NCBI GenBank assembly: GCA_963971405.1
Contig: OZ020490.1
Coordinates: 310,001 to 374,000 of the forward strand
From: Psococerastis gibbosa
Taxonomy: Eukaryota > Arthropoda > Insecta > Psocodea > Psocidae
Length of the DNA stretch: 64,000 nt
Direction: 5' to 3'
Part shown: positions 45,346 through 56,957 of the stretch, piece by piece
How positions within the stretch are numbered: position 1 is the first letter of the stretch
Layout: each line of letters begins with the position of its first letter
The notes under the pieces: model-generated
The model's input: only the letters and a program-made list of their open reading frames with translations
The model's database searches: none
Told to the model about the DNA's origin: nothing
Program-made: the position numbers and the translations under genes

Positions 45346-46059
45346 TCACAATTTGGCAAACATCGTATATTTTACCATGCTTCGAGTATCCTACAATAAA
45401 TTTTCATCGCTTAGCCTAAATGCAGTAGACCTATATGTAGCTAGCCTATATAAAAAAAATTATAAGTTATAGTTATGAAAAGGAAAGCTTTTTGATGGTC
45501 AAAATGTTTAATTTCGAGATTTTTATGGATTTACACGTTGTGAGAACCCCCAAAAGGTGGTTTGTGTACGAAATGTCTGTCTGTCGATCGGTGGGTCTGT
45601 CGGTCTGTCTGTCCATTGATTTGTGGATAAGCTACATCCTATGGATTTTTATTAAATTCGCCATGTAGGTTCACATTGGTCCTACCACGGGAAAAAAAAT
45701 TTGTATTTTGGGCTAACTCAATTTTGGGGGGAAATTGTCCCAAAAGCGGCTGCAGCGCGATTTCTTCTAAATTCACAGTAATGTAGTCCTTATTAATGTA
45801 AAAAAAATACCACTAGGCCGCTTCCGGGGACAAAACAACTAAAAAGGTTCAATTTTTATGAGAAATGGCATAAAATAAAGTTCATGGGGACCTTTTTATT
45901 GAAGTATTGAACTATATATGTAATGAGTATCCATAATTTGGTACCTTTACTAATAGCTAAATAGGAATGCATGTACTAGTTCTCTCGTACCGATGCTATT
46001 GTATTGTATTTTTATTGTAACGACACCAATATTTATAAGGTAATATAAAAGATTGTCAA

Positions 46060-46065
46060 AATAAA
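46060..46065 (+). terminator. poly(A) signal of gene 2
   Basis: AATAAA about 715 bp after the proposed stop. Sequence just downstream (from about 46117: GCGCAGGCTTGTC then CTTTTCGTCTTCTGG) resembles the region just downstream of the gene 1 signal (from about 25375), so the duplicated unit includes the 3' end. Confidence 0.55.
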
Positions 46066-46510
46066 CTTTTTCACCTAGTATAATTATTTCCTTCCCTTCT
46101 TCAACATTGAATTTACGGCGCAGGCTTGTCAACCTTTTCGTCTTCTGGCTGCCCGGGGCTGGTATGGAATGGAGAGGGAGCTGGGCTAGCCTGATGCCGC
46201 TTATTGTAGGTTGTAGAAGCTAGTTGTGCATAGTATGGTAGTTTGAAGATGTTGGTTGTATACTCCTAAAATATACAGGAGGCAGCGACAGTAAAAATGT
46301 TTCTTCTTCATCATTTTAATTCATAGGTAGCACAATTAATTTGCTGCCCGTTACCAAGATTTTATTTCGGGGAGGGCTGCGATCCTATAGCATGTACTGA
46401 AATGTCGCACATCTGCAAAGTTCACTTCTATCTAATTAGTTTAAACCTAAAACAATTTTGTTCACTAACAAGTCGGTTTGGTTTTGTGGCTCTACTTAAG
46501 TACCGAAAAC

Positions 46511-46735
46511 ATACTTAAAGTTGATAAGTGGACAGAAGAACCCAGACTAATAGGCCGTGGTCGATTTGAAAGTATGCTTCGAAACGTTTCGTCAGCAATA
46601 GCGGTCGACATCTTCAGTGACACTACTTACCCTTATACTTGTAAGATTGTATCGCGGAGGTATACTGTGGCAACAGTCCGCATTCTTCAGTCCACTTATT
46701 AGGCTATACTCCGCCCGTGAAAGCCTTCGTTATTA
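46511..46735 (-). repeat. Penelope-type terminal repeat with hammerhead-like core, copy 1
   Basis: On the minus strand: CTGAAGATGTCGACCGC, a short loop, then CTGACGAAACG. Same arrangement as the copy at 54083-54262. CTGANGA ... GAAA is the conserved hammerhead ribozyme core reported from Penelope-like elements (family knowledge). Confidence 0.5.
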
Positions 46736-47747
46736 TATACTTAAAGATGGTTCCTCAGAAAAAATATTTTTTCAAGGAAATTAAGTAATTTTTTACCCCA
46801 CAACCAAACTATCAAGAGGCAAGCCATCTGTTGTGTTTTGTTAAGTAAGTTACTACAATGTATGTGAATTTATAATGTAATATACTAATACAGTAATTTC
46901 TAATTTTCTGCCCTTTCCACCGATGCTTTCTTTCTTGAGAGGTGTTAGGTGTTAAATAGAGTAACAGAATTTCTTTTTGAACAAAAAATTATTTTTTGAA
47001 GAAATTATGGATAATTGACGCTCCAATTGAAGAAATAACCATTTTTGAAGTAATTATGGATCTGCGCCCCAATGTTCAGCCATAGCATTATTGTAGTATG
47101 TGTAGTACTGTATTTATGGCCTACCCATTCTATACTATATGCAATTGTCCCAACGTTCAATCAATTAACGACAAGGAAAACCTTTTGGGAGGCTATATTT
47201 TTTTATCCACGGGACAATTTATGGATCATTCAACTATTACGCGGTAGCCTACCTATATATTTATTGATGAATAGGAAAGCAGGTACCGGTTCACTCGTAC
47301 CTGTCTATTCACTTTTCGCTATTTTGTTGATCTGGTTACGCCTATACATTTGTTTAGCCCTGGTTAGCTAGCCTGCATTCGGCTTACATCCATCGTCATC
47401 AGTCAACCAAATGGCGACTGCATTAATTAGGAGCGGCTTCGGAAAATAACACCAGAAGCACGAAGGCCACTTCATTCTCACTACTAAGCTACTAGTATTA
47501 AGTATGTATAAATGGACTTTCTGGAATTATTATTTAGACTAAGGCCCGTTAAAGGTGGGATACATACACAGCATAAATATGGTGCTGGAAACGGCTGTAG
47601 CAGCCGTGAATGGCATCACGTATAGGTAAGTTCATGTCTTTCATGGACAAAACTTCAAGGTTGAAGTCAAAGTAAATTAAGGAGAAAGTAAATTAAAGTA
47701 GGCTAATTTAAGCTTGTGGTCCAAGGTATTTTACCACTTTCCAATTG

Positions 47748-47835
47748 GCACACCACGCAGCGAGGGCATTCATATACAGTATGTGGGGTTGTATCGCTAA
47801 AGCTGTAAAGCAGGAAAGAGTGCGGTAAGGGAGTA
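47748..47835 (+). promoter_or_regulatory. conserved block upstream of gene 3
   Basis: Counterpart of 30637-30725. It is now 3.5 kb from exon 1 of gene 3 because foldback copy B and other sequence lie between, so it may no longer drive the gene. Confidence 0.35.
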
Positions 47836-48510
47836 GCAGATAGCGTCATCCGACGAGGAAATGATTGATATGGGTGTAAAATGTCGCGTGATTATCGACT
47901 GTAAACAATTATTGAAAGTGAACACAGTGCTGCGCTGCTGTAATTGTATTAACGGGCAGGCACAGGTACAGGCAAGACTAAGACTGTATAGTACTAACCT
48001 AAATCAAATTGATTGTATAAATTAAGACAGAGCCTCAAGACAGGAGGCTTCGAAATTTCTTTGATAAAAGATTAAGTTATCATCGTTCAAGACATTGCCA
48101 AGGGCACGAATACCTCACGACTCATCTGCCACGCATCCGGGTTGTTCTATCAGAAGTGCGCTCCCTTTGGGACGACCCGCTGCCTACCACCTGCCCAGCC
48201 CTGGGCACTCGAACGACAGACGGACAAAAACAGCTTCGTGGAGACACCTCGACTGTACTGGTCAGCGCGTCGCCAAATGGCTATGGGTCTGCGTTGACAA
48301 GTAAAGTAAGTAGTTTTTGGCGTCATTTAAATGGGTAGGAAAAGTTGTAGCCATAGAAGGAAAGCTACTGTAGGGGGCAAAGCCGAAAGGGCAAAGGGAC
48401 AATTTTTTTCATGACTCATGAAGGCCCAAATCATTCACACTCAGTCAGCTAAGGCGCCAAATTTTGAAATTTAACTTTAAAAAATTACACTGCTATAGGC
48501 CTAGTAATGA

Positions 48511-48660
48511 GTTTTAAGGAGACCATTCTGTAGATACTTAACTTACCAATTATAAATTAAGTTATAATATGATAGAGACTTATTAATGATGCCTGCTACC
48601 ATATCATAACTTAGTTTATAATAGATAAGTTAAGTATCAACAGAATAGTCTCCTTAAAAC
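48511..48660. mobile_element. small foldback MITE (150 bp)
   Basis: Arms of about 65 bp: GTTTTAAGGAGACCATTCTG at the left and CAGAATAGTCTCCTTAAAAC at the right, with TACTTAACTTA inside. No ORF, no clear target duplication. Confidence 0.85.
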
Positions 48661-49345
48661 AAAACAAATGTCAAAGACAAAGTCAAAGTTCAAGTAGGCC
48701 TAAATTCGTCACTGGAATGGCCGTCTTACATTTTTAATCCCACGCTAATATTAAAATTAATAGTCGCCATTGTAGGCCCCATAGAAATTAATTTTAATTA
48801 ACTGGAACGGCGGGACTCCCATTAGTCATAACTTATAAGCCCAATATCAGAGAATACTAATGTGAAAAATATCAAAGTCTTAACATTGCAGCATAGCAGA
48901 ACGGATACCTGGTCCCGGTCAAAACCTTATACAGTAACAGTCTACATTAACAGTCTACAGCCCCCTGTAGGTCATTTATTGCGGTTTCAGAGTTTCTACT
49001 TTTATCCGTCAGGTCAATAGTTTGAGTGATAATTGCGAAAAGGGGAGAACTTGCACGGTTTTTCTAAGATGGAGCCATCTGCAAAAGACGATGAGTACCG
49101 TACCGTTTGTAAAGTTAACATTTAGAAGGTGCACCTTAAAATCTCTCGCTAGAAGCACCAATTTTCTTAATTCCCGGAAAACGCTCCACCTAAAAGTACC
49201 ATAGTGACCTGGAAACATGTGAAATCCCTCTAATCCGCTCCAACAGCACAATTTTGCCGGTTCTGTTTTCAATCTGTAGCACAAGCATCCATAACAAAAA
49301 TCAATCCATTCCAATGCAATAATTCAAGCATGCCTAGATCATATA

Positions 49346-51189
49346 CACTGAGAGAAATGGTACATATAAGATATCGGAATCGCTCCGATAAATACGTGAC
49401 AACGTAGTTGGTACTATAAGTTAACGGATCGGTACTCCGATAAATCCTCTCCGTTAACTCTTCGTCTTCCATAACTCCGATACTTATATGCTCCGATAAT
49501 TCACTACTATAACTTATAAGAGTTAAATCTCCTTTAAGTTATCGGACCCTAAATCTTCTAGGGCAGTAGCTCCGATAACATATCGTTTTCTAGTTAACGT
49601 TGGCCTAGATTTTGCTCCGATAACCTATCGTTCTCTAGTTATCGTAGACCTATACATTCTCCGATAATCTATCGTTAAGCTCTGCTTCTACCTACGATAC
49701 CCTATTGTAGCTGCATCCCCGGGGGGGGGGGGGGGGGGGGACAGCGGCAGCGCTGGCATATATATATATATAGGGAGGAGGATCTGGTACATATATATAT
49801 GCACTCTGTATTAATACACGCATATATATATATATATACCAGAGCCCCCTAAATATATATATCCAAACGCCGCCCTTCATCGCCGCCTCCCCTCTCTCCT
49901 CCCGATAGATGCAGCACGTTGCAACACTGGGCGCTATCTATGCACGTCATTTCATCCTGCAGCCACCTGAAAGGAATAATTCAACAATATAATGCAATGT
50001 ATAACTGTATATAAGATTAAATTGGTGTAGCCTATAAACAGTATATTGGCCAATTGGGAACATAATAGGCTAGATACAATCAATTTTGAACAACCAAATT
50101 AAGACTATTTTCTAGTCCAGCTTTTGGGCTTAAGCTAAGAAAGAATTTCACGGGAAATATTCACTACAGGCTATAGCTATAAAATTTACATTTTTATTAT
50201 AATAAATGCATGCTATATGGATCAGCTCATTTATTATACACAATATAACATATTATATTATTTTAAATGAAATTTATCCTCCATCCAGCATGACTACCAG
50301 ACAAAACACTTTATCAGGGAGAACTCAGTCTAATCGAAAATATTCAAATCAATTTATTAGTTATGCAACCGTTTGACACGGGTAATCGATTAACCTAAAG
50401 AAATCCAGCAAATTTGAGTATACTTGTACAAAATGAAGCCTCTTTCCCCATTTCGTTTACTTTTAAATACTATTACATGACAACTTTTAACGAATAGCAA
50501 AAATGAGGTTTGAATTTCTTTGGACGCTAACAGATGCATCCGTCTATACCGCACATATACAAATATGTATTTTATTTTATTTTATTTTTATTTTATTTTA
50601 TTTTCCAATTTATTTTCCAAAGTCATAATATAATTATAATCCCCCCCCCCAGGGGAATTGGTTAATTTTTCCCTACAATAGCAAAGTAGTTTTTTTTATG
50701 TAATAGGCTATATAATTTTTTACTTTCGTTCCATATTTACGAATATAAATGTCGTATTAAAGCAATATGATTTTAAATTTTAGCGCGAAAAACCATATCC
50801 AGTGAATCCGGTAAGTTTTCGTCTCAGCTAGGTCATCATATCATATCATATCTTATCGTACATTTTTTAGGCGTTGGATTATCGATGTGCCAGAGCTCCT
50901 TTAAAGTATCGTCGACCAAGCAACGATATCTTATGGTGGTATTACAAGTTCTATAAGATATCGGAGGTCACTCCGGTAACTTATGGGGGAAGAATTTTCA
51001 TTCCGATAACTTATCGTGTAATTTTTATCGGTGTAACAGCTCAACGAAAACGCAACGGAGATTTTGGGTTTTCGGAGAAGTGGTCCGATATCTTATGTGT
51101 AGTAATCTACGATAAGTTTTCGAAATTTCGTTATCGGATCGAAAAATGGGTGTCCGATACTTGAAAACAGTCCAATATTTCTCTCAGTG
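49346..51189. mobile_element. foldback-type DNA element, copy B (1844 bp)
   Basis: Same CACTGAGAGAAAT termini and TA flanks (49344-49345, 51190-51191) as copy A, same CTCCGATAA/TTATCGGAG subterminal repeats and same order of landmarks (G run, AT microsatellite, GATGCAGCACGTTGCAACAC). About 800 bp shorter than copy A through internal deletion. It ends 174 bp before exon 1 of gene 3. Confidence 0.88.
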
Positions 51190-51363
51190 TATCTATACAG
51201 TACATCCGAAATTAGAAGGCCTAGAAAAACTGGATTTGTTGGGATTTGAAATAACGATCTACACCCCTATCCGGTTACTACGAAGAATTTTGAAATGTGG
51301 TAAAAAAATTTAATAACAAAGGAGTCTATTATGTAAGCTAAATTTTTTTCTTATTTCTTTTTA

Positions 51364-51496
51364 ATGGAAAGGCTTGGATACATGACGTCACGCCTGGGTC
51401 ACGCCTGGGCCGCGCCCTCGCAATGCTGTATGGCTGGTCTACTTCTTATCAGCATTTGCTACTCCGACACTTCGACGCTAAGTTACAAAAATGGCG
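51364..51496 (+). CDS. gene 3 exon 1: signal peptide
   Basis: An ATG at 51364 opens a 44-residue exon ending in a GTGAGT donor (phase 1). A second in-frame ATG at 51430 begins MAGLLLISICYS, a better signal peptide, and may be the true start. It lies 175 bp downstream of a foldback element that could have displaced the promoter. Confidence 0.65.
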
Positions 51497-54400
51497 GTGA
51501 GTTAATTGGGAGATGTTTAGGCAAGCTGCAGCTAAATACTGAAGCTGGGGAAACGAAGGCGTGGTGTTGAGGTTGTAAGGCCCGATTCTATAATATATTG
51601 TGATATTGTTAGTTTCGTGTACCCAATCGCAGGTATTCTTCATTATGTCCTTTTGATTAGGTAGGAGGGAGGGGCCGTAAAGACCCGCACTCACCTTATA
51701 CTTAACACAAATTATGGACGCTGGTGACAAGCCAAATTGAGATGACTGTTTCGACTGCACCCCATACCATGATCAAAAGGAAATGAGATTATTTCATTTT
51801 TACTTATAAAAATCCCTTTCGGCTCTGACCGATCAGGAGTAGGGAGATTCCGCAGACCCTGCTTTTCCTCTACGCTACCTAAATAATTAGATTACTCGTG
51901 ACTTCGTGGTATTTCATTTTAGTAAACAAACAATAACAAAAACTTAGTGTTTTAGAAAAACTTTGTCTAAGAAACCCACTTGTGTTAGTATAAAACCCTG
52001 AGCGCTTTCGGCAAGAGAGGTTTCCTCTCCCTAGTCACATTTGCATCTTCTCCTCGAGTTGAGCAAGTCTCAAATTGCAGATAAAGTGTAACTGTGCTAG
52101 TGGGTTTCCCTCTGTAGATGGCAGTTCTTGCCGAAAGCGCTCAGGGTTTTATACTAACACAAGTGGGTTTCTTAGACAAAGTTAATTTCTTAACGATTAT
52201 TTGGGTTTTACTAATTCGGGTTGTTATAACAAGTTTTTCTAAAACTCTAAGTTTTTGTAATTTTTTGTTTACGCTACCCACGCTATGTGTGTAATAAAAT
52301 TAAAAAAAAATACTTCATTATTTTCCAGACCACAACATCAACACACAAAACACTTCTGTGTTCCAAATTTCGAACCACAATGCCGACTATGAACTTTATT
52401 TATCAAATTATTTTCACTTTGACTGGATGCCATCTTAAAATGGTTGATTTGTCGTAAAAAGTGGTAATTACCATTATCGTAGATAATAAAACGGACTTTC
52501 AGTCAGAAATTTAATTCATTCCTATGCGACCAATATTAACTGAGATATGATTTATTCTAATTTATATATTCTATTCTATTCTATTAATACAAGGTTTCAA
52601 TCGGCTGCCATCTTATTGTAACTAAATGATAATGACGAAATTATGTTTTCGACACTTGATTTTTTTTTGCTTTTCTATTTTTCTATTTGAACCTCTCGCT
52701 CAAAATGTGTCATTTAGGAAATATGATGGAGATATCAATGAATTGCCCATGTTGTAATTAGGGTACGGAAATGTATGGGCATGACAAGGCACATGGAGAA
52801 GGTTAATGAAACTTGTGCAAGCATTTTAGTATTAATTTCTGGAAATATAGGCCTAATAAACTAACAGCCAATAGCCTTAATTGATACCATACGATTTGAC
52901 GATTTTACTTTATACCTGTACCTACTTTTTTGTCGATTAGGTACTTGTTCCGAGATTTCAATGGATTTACACGTTTTGAGGTCCCAGGAACCCAAAACAG
53001 TGTTTTTTACGAAATGTCGGTCTACGGCTCTGTCTGCCTGTTTATCGATTTTCATGAAATGTGGCATGTAGCTTTACAAAAATCATACCTGGAGATCTTT
53101 ATTTTATTTCGGGGTAACTTAATTTTGGGGGGATTATTCTGAAAAACTCAAAAAAAAAACGCTAAAAAAATTATTTCTCAAAAACGGCTCCAACGATTTC
53201 TTTTAAATTCACATATATTGTAACTGTTATTATTGTTAACGGAATACGGTTGGTCGTCTTCCGTCTCCTACAAAAAAAGCTCCATGCACTATCCCTATAT
53301 GTTATTCAAAAATAATCCCTTAACCTTGCATCAACGTTTCGCTGTAGACCTAGTGCACCCTCTATGAGTTGCCCTGACTTCATCCATAGCTTTACACCTT
53401 TATCATAATATAAAATCCCCTCCCCTCTTATACACTGTATGTATAATTATATATATTATGTAAGCCTTGAGCCATACGGCCACTAATTTGAACAAGTCGC
53501 GGTGCCCCTCCCCGCCTATCAGAGAGACGACGAATCATCGTCTGTAAAAATCAAAATATCTTGATTGCTTTAAAAATGATGTACTGTGCGCCAATAAGGA
53601 TATAGCCTTCATTACAATAATACATGACATAATCTTGGCACAACAACTTATAGTTAATTTATTTTGCAGATGATGACATCACAACTACAACGGTGTCGCA
53701 AGGTGCAATTCCACACTACCTAGTGGCTCCTCCAGTAACATCACCTAAACCAGGCATGTAAAGCAGGCGGTCCCGGGCCTTCCTAGTTGAGTGTAAGAGA
53801 GGGCTTATTAGCCCTAACTTCGCTAGGTTGGCTTAGTAATAGAAACAATAAAAAGTCCTTACTTAAAATTACATATTATGTATGTGCACGGTACGAGACT
53901 ACATGTGTCAACGAACCTGTATATTCTATCCCCTTTATTAATATAGTTATAATAATTGTAATTTTATAATAGTTATGTACATGTAAATACATGTTAATTA
54001 AGATAGGCATAAGTTAAGTTTAAGTTAGTATTTGCATATTATTGGACTCCGTCTGTTTGCAATTAAATGCTTATTTATTTGAAGAACCAGTAGGCTAGAA
54101 TTCGGGCTGATGGGCCGTGGTCGAATTGAAAGTGAACTTCCAAACGTTTCGTCAACATTTGCGGTCGACATCTTCAGTGGCGCTGCGTAGACTTTGAAGG
54201 TTGTACCTCGGTGGCTCAATTCAACCACGGCCCATCAGCCCGGATTCTACTGGTTCTTCATTTGACTCCGGCCGTGAAAGCCTTTGCAGTTACATCGTTT
54301 ATTTATTTATTTTTAAATTTAGTACATCTACCTGTATTCATTCCGTTGAGCAGACAGACAGAGCGACAGACAGACATTTCGTAGGTTTGGTTCGTGGAAC

Positions 54401-55532
54401 GTGTAAATCTGTTGAAATCTCGGAATCGAAAATTTTGACCATCACAAAGCTTTCCTTGTACTAGGCCACATGGGACCCTCGCCCTTAATTGCTGCAGTTT
54501 TCTATTATAAACCTGTTATTCGTTGCAAGGCTATGATCACTTTGAAGGCAATTACAATAATTCACGCTTCATCATCTGACGAACTGTTCGTTATTTTAGA
54601 CTACTTCAAGATAATCTGTGAATTCAAACGTTGGAATGGTTACCCGACCAATCACCCAATGAGCGTCCAAGAAGTCATTGATATGGAGTTGTGTTCACAC
54701 ATTATTTACGATTCCGTAAGTTTGGATAGCGACACGCTGCTCATATCATCAGGTCAAGACTTCGAAATAGACACAATGAAAAGTAAGTAAGTATACGCAC
54801 GATGCTTTTTAACCTGCTTGCTACCAGAGAACCAGCAACTGCTTCGTAAGGAACACTGCGTCTCCATCCACGATCCCCCATATTGTGTAACGCATTATTA
54901 TACTGTACGTAAGTACAATACAAAGGGAGATTAGTTCGCACACCTCAAATAATTACAATTCATGGTTTAAAGTAATCAGTCGACAGAGGACATGATAAAG
55001 TATTAAACATTTCGTGGCAATCATGGCCGTGCCCAGTGGGTGGTCCATGGGGTGCGGACCCCTCCCCCCCGAAATAAATTTTTGCATGTAAACCTGTATA
55101 GTTTGAAGAATTTATCCTTTAATTCATTAATAAATTACGCAAAAAATTCTTGGACCCCCGAAATCAAAACCTGGGCACGGCCTTGGTGGCAAGGTATGAC
55201 TCTGGAACACTGCAGCGCCCCGAAGTGCCTGGGGGTAACTCTTGACCGTTCACTCATATGCAAGAATCACTGTCTAGCCACCAAGAAAAAGGTATGCGCG
55301 AGAAATAATATCATCCTCAAATTAACTGGGAGCACATGGGGAACGCGGCCGCCGATACTACGAACCTACTGTTTGGTTGGGTCGATGCATATCAGCTGCC
55401 GAATACGCAGCACCGGCCTGGGACGCGTCTGCACACACCAAAGATGTCGATGTTGCTGTAAATGAGGGTGCACAAATCATCTCAAACTGTGAAAACGCGC
55501 AAAACCATGTACATTATTTGGGGTTTATTTAT

Positions 55533-55564
<32 letters not shown>

Positions 55565-56917
55565 CTGGTGAAAACTAACCTTTTCATGTTCTTTGTAATT
55601 TTTTTGAATTAATTTATTTTTTATTCCACCAATCTTGACTAAATATGGAGAAAGCACCCTAATTTCTAATTTTCAATCGAAAAATCTCACCTATTTTTTT
55701 TTTTTAATTGATGGTTTGTTGTTGTTATTTTTGAAATCTCTATTTTCCGATTGTATAATAAAACAATATGTAGGCTATGCACTACTGTTCAAAATTTTCT
55801 TAGAAAATGCAAAAAACTAATCCGAGAAATGATATATCTTTTATATTTAGACTAGATATAGTCCGGTCAATTTAGGCTTCTGAAGCTACAATAATTCGCC
55901 CCTGGCTGAAAATTGGCAGAATTGTTCAAAACACAATTATAAATTATGAATGATGAAAGAACGCAGGTAACTCAAGTCTTTAATTCTACTGAATAGCCGA
56001 GCAACGTTGAAGGAAATCACTGAAAAGTGAAGTGGAGCTATAAGTAAAGCTGTCATGAAGGGAATGGGTTACAAATTGATTTCAGCGAAGAAAATGACCG
56101 CGCTTTCAAGGCTTCAAGCACGAAGAAGGTTACAATGGGCCAGAAATTTCTCCAAATGGCCCAAAGACACGGAAACAGTCATTTGGTTCGATGAGTCACG
56201 GTTTGTTCTCCATGTGGGCAATCAAGAACTTCAAAGTCATTAGAAGTCATCTGAAGCTTATTCAGACGGCCAAGTTCCCGACCAGCGCGGATGCATGAGT
56301 TCGAAGGGAGTTGATCAATACAATACAATACAATATTAACTGTACTTCGTAGGAGACAATGTCAATGGCTCTAAGCTTATTTAGAAATTCCAAGCAGCCA
56401 TCTTTTACTGTCGATATGGCCTACATTCCGATGGCAATTTTGCATTTAAGCAATACAGGACTTGTCAAATTACAAATGCTGCTAAGCAGTGGTTTGGTGA
56501 AAACAAATGTTTCGGTTTCGACAAGGGTATAGTTAATATCTCAGATTTGTCAGAAATTGAAAACTTTTGGCTCATCATGAAAATGGCGGTAAGTTAGCCT
56601 ATATAAAAGAGCCCGAAGACAAAGGTAGAACTGAAGAAGACGCTGGAAGATGAGTGGAGCGGTATTACACCGGCAATGTGCAGTAATCATGTTCATTCAT
56701 CAATGCCCAAACGAATTGTCACTGTCATAAAAAACAAAGGAGGTAGTAGGTGCTCATAGACCATTTTGATTGTGTGACCTATAACGCCGGGCAAGTTGAT
56801 GAAACAAATTTTAATTCTGAATTGTTGATGGTTATTACATCTGATGTTTATGTTGCTAGATGTAGTTTATCATGTCCTCTATCGATTGATTACAAGTATT
56901 CTTTATAGTATATTATC

Positions 56918-56957
<40 letters not shown>

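Larger units (their letters stand above)
46066..49345. other. intergenic region between receptor genes 2 and 3
   Basis: No recognised gene. It holds a Penelope-type repeat piece (46511-46735), a conserved block upstream of gene 3 (47748-47835), a GC-richer stretch near 48095-48305 that keeps open frames but matches nothing I know, and a small foldback MITE at 48511-48660. Confidence 0.5.

Noticed and set aside
51364-51430. First ATG of gene 3 as the certain start
   Set aside because: A second in-frame ATG gives a better signal peptide; the choice is left open.
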